A DNA stretch of 64,000 nucleotides from Apophysomyces variabilis (GCA_002749535.1 MZZL01000406.1:801075-865074); one strand, 5' to 3'; numbered from the stretch's first letter, positions 1 through 13,529 are shown. Numbers and translations are program-made. The notes: generated by a model from the sequence alone, not told the origin.

Positions 1-2837
1 GCTTTCCTATATTGAAGGATATCAGGAACAGACTCTCCCAATTTTATGTCAGCCAGCGCTGAAAGCTTGATCTGTTGTACTATCCACTTCCCTTTTCTCT
101 GTCACCCATTGATTGCAGACACAGTCCCACCACGAGCATGCTGTTCATTCTGGGGCAAAACCAATTAGTTACAGCTTCTAAACAAATACGTTGCTCTTTA
201 AGGAACTGTGTTTTGCCTGTCCGAGGAAACTTTCCGTCTCAAAAAGATACCATTAGCACTTTTGAAGTCATTTAAATGGACTTTGCTTGCGATGTTCAAA
301 GTTGATTTTCGATTTCTTTCTTTCCTTTGCCCGTCCGTTGGTGGATGAATTCCACGTCAAACACGATAAGTATGCTAAAAAAAGGGTACGTTATTTGCCT
401 ATCTATGAGGCAATTTATATGCTGTTATGTTACTGTTAAACAAACGTAAAGGTTATTGTTTGGTGAATCAGGACATGCGACAACTTGAGCTTATTATTTT
501 CCTTCTTTCACGTCTCATGTTTCCTCGTGACTATACAGAACCGTTGCAAAAGCCCGGAGTAATCAAGAACGTGAAAAGCCATTACAACTGAAGGAGAAAG
601 AAAGAGGAAAGCAAAGCGAGCAGCATGGGCTATCTTCCCAAACTCGGAACGGAAAAACAACGTTGTTTACATAAACACTCGGTCATATCTTAAACAAGTG
701 CTAATTTTGCAGTGATACTGTTTAACAAAGTGCGGTTTCCTTTTGTAAACATCGCTTATCATTTAACGCGGTCGAAATATCGATGCTCTTCAGTGAGTAG
801 GGTCTTGCACATCAAATGACAATCCTTGGTATAAGTGTAATACTCTCCCAATTGTTTATAAATGTCCACTATAGCACGCTGCGGGAAACGGGGAACAGTC
901 CTGTAACTGTGCTCCATGGGATTCTGTGCAACCGTGCTTCATGCTGTTAAGGAGGAACGTTCTTCGGCTGATACTGATGCTTTGCCTATCTTAATGGTCA
1001 GAACACCTTATATGTGAAGCAAGTAAAATTGTGCAAGTTGCAGGCAGTAACTGATACTTCCGTAGCGTTCAGCGAACATCATATTGACAGCGCAAATTCG
1101 TTCATTTGCGTAACAAAGCGCCATTGACATGATGTCAAAACTTTGTATGAACGCGTTCGTTCCCTGATCAAGCGACGCTAAAGCAAACTATTGAATACCA
1201 AAAATAAAAAAAAAAGATGATGTAGAGGCAGAAGCTGATTTAACATCGTATTGCAATTTGCAACCCTCCTTGTCCAATTAACGACCAATGACGCGTTCAT
1301 CCAGTTGTACCCATAGAGGCGCAAAATACGAAAGTTTTGCTCATGAGTTCAAGAAAATGCGTAATACGAACAGAAATGACAAATTCTGGTAACAAGAGCA
1401 ACGCTTCTCGTTTGTCCTTGTAACTGTTAGGAAGCGGGTTAGTTATTTCCGCACATTACTTCCTAATCTCAGTGCATGTCCACATCTACAGCACGCTATC
1501 GTTATAGTCTTTATTGGTCAAATATCAAACTCTAGTATTCCTACGCATAGCTTTGTAAGGAAAGTTAACAGTATCATAAGGCAGCAAAGAGAACAAAAAA
1601 GGGTGGGAAAATCCGATTTCTTGTCAATGGTGCCTTGCAGTGTTAAACTCCGCTGCACCTAATCTAAGTGAGTGCAACAAGCGCCATCGATGGGTCTTTA
1701 TTGCACATTACATAAGTATCAGTCATGATTGGAGCCCAATGAACGTTTATTTTCAGGAGGAAACATGTCCTTCATATAAAAGGGAATATCCTTTATCTAC
1801 AACAGACAAGGTTTCCTTCTAACTGAGTTTTTCGTTCGATTCCGCACTGTTATCATGAAGGAAACCAGCAACAGATCAGAAAAATTTCGGTGCATCAAAA
1901 AAGTCCACTAAGCTCTGCAACAAATTTTGTTTGTTTCACCCCAATTATATCAGCGATCATCCAATAGGGGAAAGGAAATAAGTTGGCGTGGTGATACGGA
2001 AAGTGCTTCATTTTCCATGACCAAATTGCTACGCAAACTCCCCTACGCTGAATGCCACAGTTTCTGTCACCTATTGTTACATACTGGAAGCTGGTTTGCT
2101 TAGTTGGATGGACCAGCGTTGCCTACCTTTGTAAACAGGAACGTATCGTGATTTTAATCCATGGAAAGTTTCAACTTCGGATATACGAGTCTTCATCTTT
2201 CAAGTTAATAGAGTCAAAATCATCCTTGTCTTTTTATCTTAGCCTATCCGGAGATTCAGGTGATCAAAAGGATGAACTGAAACTAGTTGACATTTTTTAT
2301 GAGGGACTGTACGTACTTTTCCTGATGCCCACCATCTCTCTCCTTGCTCTATGATAAGTTTTTCTTCAAATGGGTGCTGGAGAAACTTTTATCTCATGTA
2401 ACTTTGCGTATCGCAAGGTATCACGTTCTTGAAACCCTCTTTTCCCAAACACTGTAGGTGTCGCATGACCCTACTACTTTCTGTTCTTTTTTTTTCACGT
2501 ATTCATCGATAAGCATTTGGGACTGAAATTCTGTGCTAAAGAGTTATCTGATCTGCTACGACCCATATCCGCGAAGTTCCAGTTGCTGGTGCAAAGTTTG
2601 AGTGGTTCAGATGTATGATACCACTAATTCAGCCTAATGAAGAGGCGTCACCTGAGATTTGATACTAAGACAGCGAAGAAATTAGAAATGTGTGACATGT
2701 TAACGTGGCAGCCAATAAATATGTGTGCACAATCAAGATTATATTGGATTCTCATTGCCTGTCCCGGATATAATCAGGCAGTGTCTGCTGCAAGGCATTC
2801 GCCCACTCAACGCTTTTATTTTTATTGCACACCCTAT
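1..2837. other. gene-poor AT-rich stretch
   Basis: No recognisable gene. Only short open frames (up to about 100 codons) without homology that I recognise, conserved splice patterns or a matching neighbour exon. At about 60% A+T such frames are expected by chance. It may hold the far upstream region of a gene lying to the left, or decayed sequence. Confidence 0.5.
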
Positions 2838-4365
2838 TTACTCCGGAATAGGTCTAAGATCTTGAATTTGCTTTACCAGAAAGGCTTTTTCGTCGTTGAA
2901 TTGCTCATCATCTGTTCATAGTAAGGATGAGTATGTCTTACTGCCTTTGTCTTTTTTGTTACCTTGTCTATCATTGTGAAAATTTGTTAGAAACACAACC
3001 AGTTTTTCTTGATTTTTGATCAGGATATCCACGATGGGTTTGTTTTTGTTGGGATTGGCAACAAAGACCTAAAAGGAAATGCGTTATATCGGTTTGTCTT
3101 TTTGGTTTGTATGTTTACCTTGAACACATGAAACGCTTCGAACTGAATGTTTCTGCTCCTATCTCTTAAAAGATTCATCATAGTCTTTAGATTATCTGCA
3201 CTGCTGATATATCTCGTCATGACGTTGAAATTGGATCGGTCTAGCAAAATCTCTCCTAGCAACTGCAGAATGAAGAAATTAGTTTTACTTTAGCTCCGGT
3301 CTGTTTTGGAGGTTATCTTTTACTGTTTCACCTTCAAGGACTGTCGTTTGGTCACGTAATTCGGCGAAGCCAATAACACTTTGTAGTGTTCAAAGAACTG
3401 GTCGTAGCAGTCAGTGAGTATATCACTTCTTTTAATTCTCATTAACTGAGTATACCTACTTTGTCATAGTTTGCTTCCAGGAATTCGGCCACGATGGTCT
3501 TGTGTTTGGTGAGGATCTCCTTAAAGGATGCGAATGCATCGGAAGCAATATCAAAGGTGCTCATCTCTACATAGTCAAAAAATACGTAGAAACGAGGGGA
3601 ATACAAGACCAATTTAGTCAGCGCTTCATGGCGGAAGCATTCGCGTAGGATTAAACCACAGTTCAATGCAACTTCGGGCTGTTCATATCTAATTCCTCAG
3701 ACTGCTTAAATATCGAATACGAGAGGGCCATTTATTTACCCATTCACAAGCAAAAACAAGATATCTTCCCGAGTACATAAGTACTCTACTGTGGGCCAAC
3801 GTGATCCGATTTGTCGTCGTAACAGATTGTTAAATATCTGTGCGACGTCCTTTTTGGCCTACCAGTGATATTAGATGAGTAAATCCCATCGCGTTTCACG
3901 CGTACTTTACCTCAAATTCGAACTTGTGAATGTTGAGGACAAATAGTTGAAGCAAATCGTTGCTGTAAACCTCCTGAGCTAATTGTGCCACCAGATCGGG
4001 GCTGGGTTCGTTCCCTAATGTTTCTTTAGCCGTCCAGGTTTCGCAAGGATTTTCCGTTATGCTTACCGTCTTCGCCGTAAAGAATGTTCTTCATAGACAA
4101 TAGGTATTTTGATATATCCTCGGTAGCCTAACAGCATCGGGCCATGGTGATTAAACTTTCAGGTCAGCTTGGTTTTTGGTAACAAGATAACTTGAAACAC
4201 TCCACGGCAACCCCAATTCGGAAGATGCATGCTTGCGCGTTCCATTTCTCATCTCCCATTTACCTTGCGTCTGTCAGATCCGTCCAGTCGATGAATAGCC
4301 TCCTTAACATGTCGAACGAGATCATGGGGCGTTTTTTGTTTCGGTTTGAAGATGTTGAAGTTCAT
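2838..4365 (-). CDS. hymA: MO25 / Hym1 / CAB39 family scaffold protein
   Basis: MO25-family armadillo-like scaffold. In animals MO25 binds STRAD and activates LKB1 and other STE20-type kinases. Fungal Hym1/HymA/Pmo25 acts in the RAM/MOR network that controls NDR kinase, polarity and cytokinesis. The protein is rebuilt from about nine exons on the minus strand. It starts [13 protein letters not shown] at 4365, and exon 1 ends at a GTAAAT donor at 4263. Exon 2 (about 4127-4067) carries the [13 protein letters not shown] segment and exon 3 (4023-3911) the DLVAQLAQE segment. Later exons hold [15 protein letters not shown], the hallmark [33 protein letters not shown], and finally [15 protein letters not shown] before a TAA at 2838. 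All conserved blocks appear in the family order and the length is close to the usual 330-340 residues. Introns are short and in phase. I see no lesions. Confidence in identity is very high; a few inner splice sites were placed by eye. Confidence 0.95.
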
Positions 4366-7300
4366 AGCGCTTTGAAGGAGGAAACGACCGACGACTGAAA
4401 GTTCGGGGACAGAAAAACATGAAATAGGCGGGACCAAAAGGCAGCGCGGCTAAACACAAAGTATTGGTAATTTTATCAGTAGGAGACTCGGACGCTCGGG
4501 TCTTTTTGATTTGATTTTTAGGTGCCATGGTACCTTAAAATTACAGACATTGATAAAGCAGTGTGCATTGAATCTGAAAAGCTGGCTTCCTCAAAAGTTA
4601 AGTCATCGATAACTCCTTCCAAACGGTATTAAGCCAGTTGCCTGGACTGATGCCACCATGGACCATGATATAACTCTTACATACCGCTGACACGGTTAGT
4701 GATGACTATTCGATCATTCTACAGCAAATAATGCGCTTTAAGACAGATAGAACAATTATTAAAGTGTGTTTTGACGTATCAAAGAGAGGACGAATCGCTT
4801 CAAAGCTGCAGCAAAGTTTATGAACCTTGATTGACCAAGATAACACTACACTGAACCGCTTGTACTTTTAGCTGGCTTTCAAGGTATTAGCAAGTTAATT
4901 TACCCGCCGGGCTCGTTCCCTTTCCCAGCAAAATCTCTGCTGCTTGAAATTAAACAGGCTCCCCTAGCATCACAAGTAAAATTACTGTGTTTACAATTTG
5001 TCGCCTCTGAAAACTCATTTGTCCTTTATTTGTTGCACTAGCAATCCATACCAACTTGGAGATGATCAAGGCTTAAGAATCTCCTGCAGTTTGGTCTATA
5101 TACATAACGTTTGTTGAAAAATAAACATCAATCTACAACTACTTTTGTAACCTACGCATTCAGCCAGAATGTCAAAGAGCGTCCTATCCAATCTGGGGGG
5201 GGGGGTTGGGAAGATTTCTCGGACTACTTTACGGATTCATCTGCTAAGTTGATTGTTTTTCCGGATTTACACTGAATCCTTGCGCAGGACATCATTCAGC
5301 TTAGCTCAAAACTATGCAATTGGGTTCAGGAATGGCAAACAATGCGGAAACCCAGGCACCTAGACAGGAGAACCGTTAAGGTCTCGAAACCCCATCCAGT
5401 AACCAGTACAAGTTTAGTCAACGATTCCATTTAAGGATTGCTTCCTAAGACGGGGAGACATCATAACAGAAGCTGTATACAGACAAGTTTTGACGCAAGG
5501 TGGGAGACGGATAATGCCTAGTAATTTAGGATTGTAATGGTTGCTATAGTTGCCTTAGTTTCTTTGGCCTTAGCTTCCTAAAAGTTGGAGAATAACAGTA
5601 ACAGTAATGATTCCGTTTGTGCCAATTAATTTGTGCATGCCTGCCACAAAATTTTACTCCATTTGCACATAAAGCACCTTTGCATTTCACTAATTCATCC
5701 AACCGATTTGATATCGTCAGGTTTACCAACGGTTTGGCAAGAAAAACGTAGGATTTATATCTGAAAATGTAATTGTACCCCGAAGTACCCACGTTTAAGA
5801 ACATTCGATATTTTTAAACTTTCATCAACAAATAACGAAATATTCCGCCTACACTTTTTATGTGCCTACGTGTATGCTTACATGCATTTTGCTTCACAGA
5901 AGTTCCAAAATTCCAAGCAGTAGTTCTCTGGCAAATTCTACCTTGAAGGACCATCTAAAGATTGAAATTACCGAAGGTTGAAATTATACGAGATAGCTCC
6001 TCATAGTAATTTACTGTATGTTCTCTTCATCAATGGGCTATGAAGCTGGAATTACTGCGGACTGAACACATCATGGGGGGACATTACATGGGGAATAATG
6101 TACGGAACTGGCTATGGATGGCTGCTTTTGTTGCTCAAAGATGCGCCCAAGAAGTGGCGTCCATACCATCAATATTCCGATAAATTTCGTGTCAGTGTCT
6201 AGCCATTATGATCTCTCGGATTGAAATCAACCTGAGTCCCCACCAATCGGGAATTAAACCATCAAAACACTCGAGATTAGAGGGAGACAATTCCGAAAGA
6301 GAGAGAGTAGTTATCTCTGCAATAGTTATAACTGTTCTTCCAAACAAAGATACTTGAGCTTGTCGTAGGCTGATGATGACATCACTTTGCATTTGGAAGT
6401 ATAAATATTGCCATTATGCCAACATACCGCCATCATAAATTGCGCATTGTTTTCGACGTAATTTTTTAAGGTAATACCTGCTTGATCAATGTGTCGGTCG
6501 CATAGTTCCAGAATTCCTGATCCTGTAGAAAGCAGGGTGCAGCAATGACGAGCATTTTTCATTGTATGTCCTTGATCCATAGTTGCCACGCGCTGAAGAA
6601 AGAACTTCGCGTTTCTTTCCAACACCATGGCCTTATTGCTTCACGTAAAATAAGCAATGTTAGGAGTCAAGCAGATAAGTGTGATTTAAAATATCAACAG
6701 CTAACAACTACTAAAGAAACTTACAGCATAGATCCAAATACCTATCAATCTATGCGTTGTAGGATTAATGTTAAAGCTATCAAATATATTGCTGAGATTG
6801 GTCTTTGAGCCTTAAACATTTCAGATTTCACGTGAATTAATAGTGCAACAATAAGAGACAAGTAAAGTTAGCATAGGCAATAACTTGATTTGGAAACGCT
6901 GTACGGTTTGATATGTTATGCTATCGCGTCATGAATGGGTTATGCTCATCCTGTGAAACCTCGTTTCAGGGCAGATTTTCCAAGTTTAGACCTCCGATAC
7001 ACCCACACTCTATGAGACACTGGTATCAATTTATTCATATTTGTGCATTATCTCGAACAAGTTTGCTGTAACCTAAGATACGTGATCTGCAGCTTTATTA
7101 CAAAAGAATATGAATTCGGGGTTATAATGACACGGCCAATGGTTGTCCATAACTGTGAGTACTTCGTCATTTCACCAATAAACATCCGGGTACAAAGCCC
7201 AAGAGACCTCTGAATGCCTGTCATCGTACTGTATTTACAAAATATATTGTATATTTGTGCCACCCTCAAGTGTCTAAACTTGAAGTTGGATGAAACTTTG

Positions 7301-7505
7301 TTCTTCTCAGTAACACATGGCAAGGTCCATTTTTGTATTCAATTCCATATACTTCAGAGTAAAATCATGTACAAACCGTCTTTCTCAAACTAAGTGAATG
7401 CTGTGATGCTTCAAGGCTGTCTTACACATTAATGTGGCAGAGATAAATGTAAACTAACGAGTCCCTATTGGAACTCACATGGAAATGGAAAAGGGAACTA
7501 AGATT
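4366..7505. other. gene-poor stretch with orphan ORFs
   Basis: About 3.1 kb between MO25 (transcribed leftward) and the 3' end of the GYF gene. It contains a G11 homopolymer (5195-5205) and some open frames (for example 5544-5804 minus, 87 codons, and 6326-6628 minus, about 100 codons) with no family I recognise. Frames of this size are expected by chance. No tRNA or repeat was seen. Confidence 0.5.
5195..5205. repeat. G11 homopolymer
   Basis: Eleven consecutive G residues in an otherwise AT-rich spacer, followed by TTGGG. It could be a mononucleotide tract prone to length change or an assembly artefact. Confidence 0.8.
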
Positions 7506-10500
7506 TTAAGCCTGCTGCTTTTTCTTGCCTTTCTTAGTTACGACAGTGAAGCTATCGTCTTCCACAGCGGAACCTAATGGGACGGTGACATTCAATTTTC
7601 CAGCAAGATCAGCTTTGCGTCGCTTCATAAATTCTTCAGCGAAACGGCGGCCATCCATCGATGTAGAGTTGGCATAGATGATATCTTGAATAATCTCAGC
7701 GGAGCTGCCGTCCAGTGGAAACGAAAGAAGCATTTGGAGGATTTCATCAGCTGAAAGAAACGGATTAGTTGATTATTACATTAGAACATAACGCTCACCA
7801 TTTACACCTGCATTCAGACCACGGAGGGTCTGTTTGCACCAACGGCAGAAGTCATCGCTCGGCGATTTCTGCTCATTGTCTACTCTTCGGCTAGCTGCGG
7901 GTTGCGATGGAGTAGAGGCTAACGCAGCAGACCCATTTGACTGAGATGAACGGGCTGTAGCACTTTGAGCGGCAGTAGTGATAGAAGAAGTCGTAGAAGA
8001 TGCAACGACCTTGGCAGTAGAACGATTACTTGTCACAGTGGTCCATGCACCGCCAGTATTTTGACTTGAAATCTGGAGAGCGGGCAAACTATTAGATTGC
8101 TTATAGAAAATAAACATCCATTTACCTTTGCAGTGCCAGCCACACCTGCGTAACCTTTCGCAGTAGAGGGGGTAGCTCCGAGGTTTGATGTCATAAGCGA
8201 AGCTTGCTGAGCCTTTGCTTTCTTCTTCAACGCTTCTTCTTCTTCTTGCTGAATTTCACGAAGTGTTTTCTTTGGCGCTGATGTTGCGCCCCAAGCAGGT
8301 GATATCGAAGAGGAAGAGCTGCTGACAGAAGTACCATTGGTAGTGGATGCCTTAGGAGGGACGACAACACCCCACGACAAGTTTGTGGAAGGACTAGTGT
8401 TAGTGTGGCTTCCCTGTTGGATTGTAGATTCAGCGGCTTGTCTCTCAGCCTCCTTTCTGATCTCAGCCTCTTTTGCCTCCAATTCCTGGATCTCTCGCAA
8501 AGAAGGCCCTTTGGCAACAGATTCCCGAGCCCATGGTGCGCTATTCCAACCTGCGGCTTTAGGTGGGACACTTTCGGTAGACACTGTGGCTGGAGCATGG
8601 GTAACATTTGCAGCTTTCGCTTTCTGCTTCATTTCCTCCTGCTTGCGCATTTCCTCTGCTTGAATTTCTCTCAATGATACAGGTTTAACTGCAGGGAAAC
8701 TGATGGTTGGGGACGTAGTCATTTTCTTTGGAGGAGTTTGTTGCTTGGTTGCTGGCGACGCTACAGGTGTCTTCCAGTCGTCATTATTATCTTCTATGTT
8801 AATGTTGGCAATAGATTGAACAATGCCATCTGTCTGTGTACTATCCTGATCTTTTTCAGTAGTAGCTGCCTTTTGTTGAGAAGTAGGCTGGTATTTGACT
8901 TGAGGAGACGATGGCGCACGAGGGGATTGAGCACCAGGAGCTTTGGAGCTGAGTTCTTCAGATACTTTCGATGGGATAGCGGGAGCAACAATAGATCCCC
9001 ACGGGCTTGAAGGTGCGTCTGTGCCCAGAGGTGTACCTGGTACAGAGCCCCATCCGCCCAAAGCGTTCGCATTAGCAGCTCGGACTACTGGCGAAACTGC
9101 ACTAGGCTGTTCGAGTGACTGAACCTGTTTTTTGAACGCGTTTTGCTGCAAATCCAGTTGTTGCGTTTGCAGCATGGGGCTCGAATATTCAGTCTGCTGC
9201 TGTTGGTGCTGTAGTTGTTGCTGTTGAAGCTGTTGCTGTTGGAGCTGTTGTTGGAATTGCAAATGTTGCTGTTGTTTTTGCTGCAGAAGTTGCATGTAGT
9301 GCTGATGTTGCTCCAGTTGGTCATTCATCGCTCGTTGATAATCAAGCAAGCCACTGTTGCTGCCCATGTTGGAAGCAAACAGAGGACTCATAGTTGGCTG
9401 CTGTTGCTGTTGCTGTTGACGCTGGAGCAAAGGTGACATTCCTAGATTCGACGATGCGAACACGTCGTTCTGATTGTTCGCTAGCCATGATGGGGTGCGC
9501 GGGACTTCACCCCAGGGTGAGACACCTTCTCGAGTACCTAGCAATGAGGATCCAAACGAATTGAAATGACCTTGGAGTACGGAGGGACCTTGAGGAGTGG
9601 TTGGGTTGGGACTCATTGGTTGATTCAGGAAGCTGGATGAGATGCCGCTAATGCCACCGAATGGATGGTATTTGCTACCGTAACCAGCTGATGCGTCTCC
9701 TCCAGCTGATACTGCTCCAAAAAGATTGGCACTAGGAGAATCTAGTGCTGCTGCGCTTCCAAACATTGTACTAGCCGACGAAGGTCCACGACCGAACGAA
9801 TCAGTAATGCCTCTTGTATGCGACGGCAGAGCGCCACTGAGCTCGTGGCGCGGGTTGACAGTGGATGCTCCAGTAGCAGCTTGTGGGTAAGGTACCAAGA
9901 AAGGCTGATCTTCGTTACCCACCATGCGAATCAGAGAAGCCAAAGGTTCAAATCGAGCCTCATCCTCACGTTTCACCAACAATGTGGCAGAGAAGAAGCC
10001 AGCTTTGTACCATTCTTGCATCTCCTGAGCTTCAAATGGACCTTGAATATTCCCAGATGGATCTCGGTAAAACCACTTGTAACGATCAACAGGTTTTCTG
10101 GGTGCACTGTCAGAGTTTGGCAGGCCACCTCCGAATATAGCTGAAGAGGCAACGCCACTACCCAAATCAGCGTTGGAGCCGAACATGTTCGATGACAGTG
10201 ATTGATCTAGAGCACCGGAGAAAGCAGAAGAGCTGTGGTCTGTTGCACTCTTAAACTGATTGTTAAAGACCTCTTTAGGTACTTCATCACTTTGATGACG
10301 GAAGTTTTTCCCTCTTCCTGCTTCTTCGTTGTGCCATTCCCTGTAAGGTTTAGGTTCTTCCAGTGAATCACCAGTTCCAGTCGCACTACCAAGTCGGAAC
10401 ACTCCGTTGCTGTCGAATGATCCTAACGTATCTCTGTTCACTCCTCCCCAAGCTGGTTCTTCCGACTCGCCATCCGCCGACTTGTTAGGTGAAGGAGTAT

Positions 10501-11340
10501 CTGGGTTCTGATCAATTGAAGAATGCGATTCCCATCGTTTCATTGTTTCTATATGACGTGTTAAGAGAGAAAAAAGAAATCGGTTGTTATGATTACCATT
10601 TTCGTTTCGCTTGCCATAGTGGTCTCGATCCCTTGCGAAATAGTCTCCCACACGGCCTAAATATGATAAACAACTGACCCTACCTTCACAAGTTCCTACC
10701 TTTAGAACGTGTCATATTCATTCGTCCTGGGGTAAGTGGTGCGTTTTCGGACGCTGGACTATGCATGGGACTGCTATACATATCACGATGGTTTCTTTGC
10801 ACGTTGGTTCTTTCGCCACGTTCATTTTTGTCCGAATTGGATATAATACGACGTGATACATCCGAGTGTACGGGGCCTGCAAGCAGCTGCTCGAAATACT
10901 AAGTCACTGTAAAACGACCGAATTGATCGCTTTACCTTTTTCTCGGTCTCCGACAGTTCTTCGAAAGCGAGGGGCCCTAGACTTTCTTCGACTGCGGCAT
11001 ATTCATGTCTCTCAAAGTCGACGGGTAGTTCACTTGGCTTATATAAACTAAGCATAAATTCTTTGGAATACTTGAAAGTATTTGTATCAGCCGGTTCTTC
11101 AGTGGCAGTTGATGAGAAGAGCATGGTTTGTTCCCGATTGCCGAAGGATTCGGTTTGAGCATAACCAGTTCCAGATGAATAGGAATTAGTTGGAAGCATC
11201 GAGCGCATCGATGTTTGGGATTCTAAGGTATTGGAACGCTTAGGGAAGTTGCCGCGCATCCTATGAAACGTCAACGCCATAGGCAAGATGATCTTTGATA
11301 GACCTTACCATTCAGGACCGAAGTTCATATTAGTCGTCAT
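7506..11340 (-). CDS. GYF-domain protein (SMY2/GIGYF-like), polyQ
   Basis: Predicted adaptor of the SMY2/GIGYF group. GYF domains bind proline-rich PPG-type ligands, and family members act in translational repression, mRNA decay and vesicle traffic. Exon 1 (MTTNMNFGPE, ATG at 11340) is followed by short introns. The main open exon runs about 10540-8120, and two C-terminal exons end with KKGKKKQQA and a TAA at 7506. The GYF domain is clear near 10100-9890 (KWFYRDPSGNIQGPF, then MQEWYKAGFF). The middle is low complexity: Gln-rich tracts (about 9420-9170) and repeated LREIQ motifs in charged helices (three copies), a pattern also seen in SMY2/PERQ proteins. The C-terminal part (DDFCRWCKQTLRGLNAGVN, then a helix ending in EEFMKRRKADL) matches the small conserved tail domain of fungal GYF proteins. 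It shares a short (about 240 bp) divergent upstream region with nse4. Confidence 0.9.
9165..9425 (-). repeat. polyglutamine (CAG/CAA) tracts inside the GYF gene
   Basis: Interrupted CAG/CAA runs encode several Gln blocks of 3-9 residues. They are mixed codons rather than a pure triplet repeat, so slippage should be limited. These tracts create the Asn- and Leu-rich shadow frames seen here. Confidence 0.85.
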
Positions 11341-11579
11341 TGTTCAATGCACAGTCTTATTTTGAGGGGAGGGTCTGGATATTGAAAGCAAAGTCTGGTG
11401 AAGTTCTTTGTTTGCTGGCGCAAGTGGGTTGCTGTATGTCGCAATAAAGAAAAATACAAAAATTTGCTTGTTTGTTCAAAAAATGGATGCTTTGAGAGCC
11501 AATCAAAACTCGGAACACGTCAAGTGACGTCGAGTGCACTTCCTGCTTTGATGTTCACGTCCGTTTTGGATACACAACG
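11341..11579. promoter_or_regulatory. shared divergent promoter, GYF gene / nse4
   Basis: The start codons of the GYF gene (minus, 11340) and nse4 (plus, 11580) face away from each other across 239 bp, which must hold both promoters and both 5' leaders. No clear TATA box was found. A bidirectional promoter is inferred from spacing only. Confidence 0.55.
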
Positions 11580-12967
11580 ATGTCCGCCATCGACGACCCT
11601 TCAAACCGGCCCCAAGCAGACGATAATGTCGATATGGATAACGATACTGCCTCCGATGAGGATCAGCTTGAGGAAGAGGAAGAGGAAGAGGAAGACGACA
11701 TGGCCGTAGACGACGCCTATGCTACCTTAACTCAGCATTTAGATCAAGAAACCGATCGATCAGCGTATGATCCATCTCAGGACAAAGAAGAACGCCGTCA
11801 GTTACGTCAATCTTATCGCAAACTGATTACAAAGACAGAAGGTACCCTTCGCGACAACCTGAGGTGAAACGACACTGACATATTCACCAGAAAATCGGCG
11901 AAACTATACTCACGTCGGCAATAACGGTCTCATTGATACGTTGGAAAAAGCTAATGTTTTGTACGCCAGAGGTAATCCACTACAAGATAGATGGTTTTTT
12001 GTCTTACCTACTGTTTGTTAGTGCGAAATACCCAGGAAGCTACTTTGGATTCAAAGTTGCTAGTGCTATCCGCAGATCTTGGCACCCAGAAAGCGCGCAA
12101 TTTACGCTTAGATAATCAAGTATTTAATGTCGACGAATTTGTCTCGAAAATTATAACATATGGTCGAAGTGCAGAGGTGACTGAGCGTGAACGTAGCCGA
12201 TCCGATCAAGAACCGGATTTGGATTGGAAAAAGATTGGTTTAAAGGCAGTCGCATTCGGTAGAGCTGCGCATTCGATCGATTTCATGTAAGATATTTGGA
12301 CCCTTACTCAGCGACTGATCTTAAGATAAAAGGCTTGGGCCATTGTCTGTCGAGAAAAAGCAGCGCAAGGTTACGAAACAAGTTCGATTAGTGAAGAATA
12401 AAGAAGATTTAGTACAGCCGACTAAAGTTGGTGAAGCCTGAGTGCTTAATAACCGAAAGATCTGACGGTATTTTAGCTTCAAGAATCCGATCTGCAACAG
12501 CAGGAAAATGAGACGTCCAACAACGTGAATCAGATTTATCGTATCTTGGACGAACGAGGGCCTGTAAATTACTTTGAGTTCATCACCAACCCGGAATCAT
12601 TTTCGCAAACAGCTGAGAATATGTTCTATGTCTCATTCTTAATACGAAATGCTGTAGCCGAAATCGATGATTCCAGCGGTCAACCAATTCTAGGTAAATT
12701 AGTTGCGAAGCATCCCGATCGGAATTAACAACATCTGTCAAGCTACCCGAGCACCACCTTTAACAGAGGAGCTTGCAGACAATCTTCGAAAGAAGCAGGT
12801 CATAATGAATCTAGACATGGCTCTTTGGAAGGTATGTGCTCTGTAACTTTTAAATGCTGTATAGTGAACGATCCATATAGGAAATTATTGAAACCTATGG
12901 TATCCGAGAATCTACAATACCTACTCGGCCCAAGAGGAAGGAAATGACTCCCGGAAAATGGTATTAG
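11580..12967 (+). CDS. nse4: NSE4 kleisin of the SMC5/6 complex
   Basis: Kleisin subunit that bridges the SMC5 and SMC6 heads in the nuclear SMC5/6 DNA-repair complex. ATG at 11580 opens an acidic N-terminus with a Glu run (residues about 30-38). Exon 1 ends with KTE at a GTACCC donor (11842), giving the family-typical junction TEENRRNY. Exon 2 encodes NGLIDTLEKANVLYARV, and the next exon TQEATLDSKLLVLSADLG and the helical block ending in FVSKIITYG. A WKKIGLKAVAFGRA segment follows. The C-terminal Nse4 domain is obvious (VNYFEFITNPESFSQTAENMF, then VSFLIRNA). The last exons continue through LRKKQVIMNLDMALW and ETYGIRESTIP to a TAG at 12967. Introns are about 50 nt. Its 3' end converges on the ACT-protein gene. 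Confidence 0.95.
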
Positions 12968-13529
12968 CTTGCTATTCTAGAACATAAAAATAGGCACTAT
13001 GTTTAATTTCGGTTTGTCGAGAACATATAAAAAGGAATATTCATGTATTAAACGAAAGACGAACTTTATTACCATCTGGCGTTGATGCTGTATTTGCTAT
13101 GTTACGAGCTTCTGTTCAGCTTAAGATTGTCGGGCAGTGAATTATCGGTCTGTCAATCTTAATGAGACATATAAAGTAGTATGACGGAAAGCTCGTTTAA
13201 AACGGGGTAATTTTGCCTAGTGATTCATCGGCCTATTCTGAAGAAATACCAACCTTATATTCTTCTTCAGGCAGGCTGCAGATTGTAGACTCTTACAAAC
13301 AAAGGAGCCAAACATGCTAATTGAACAGGAATGATCAACAAAGACAAGGTTGAATTTGATGGCAAGGGCTATACTTCTAGTAAAGGGCCACGTTATATAT
13401 CTATCATACTATACATGACGAGATTTATTTGTCAAGAAAAGTTCCATTGACATCTATTTGTAGAATAATTACAAGCAATCGTTTAAATTATTCTGGCTAT
13501 AATGTATTGAATCCAAGTGTGTACAGAAT
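12968..13529. other. convergent intergenic region
   Basis: 562 bp between the 3' ends of nse4 (+) and the CASTOR-like gene (-). AT-rich; no coding signal recognised. It probably holds both 3' UTRs and polyadenylation sites. Confidence 0.6.

Noticed and set aside
1801..1860. TTCGATTCC, resembling a tRNA B box
   Set aside because: No matching A box or cloverleaf can be drawn upstream. No other convincing tRNA was seen in the window.
6326..6628. 100-codon minus frame
   Set aside because: Starts without ATG and shows no family resemblance; overlaps an unrelated + frame of similar size.
8227..9436. Several long frames overlapping the GYF gene on both strands
   Set aside because: They are shadows of the Gln/Ser-rich coding exon; Leu- or Asn-rich composition mirrors the CAG/CAA tracts.
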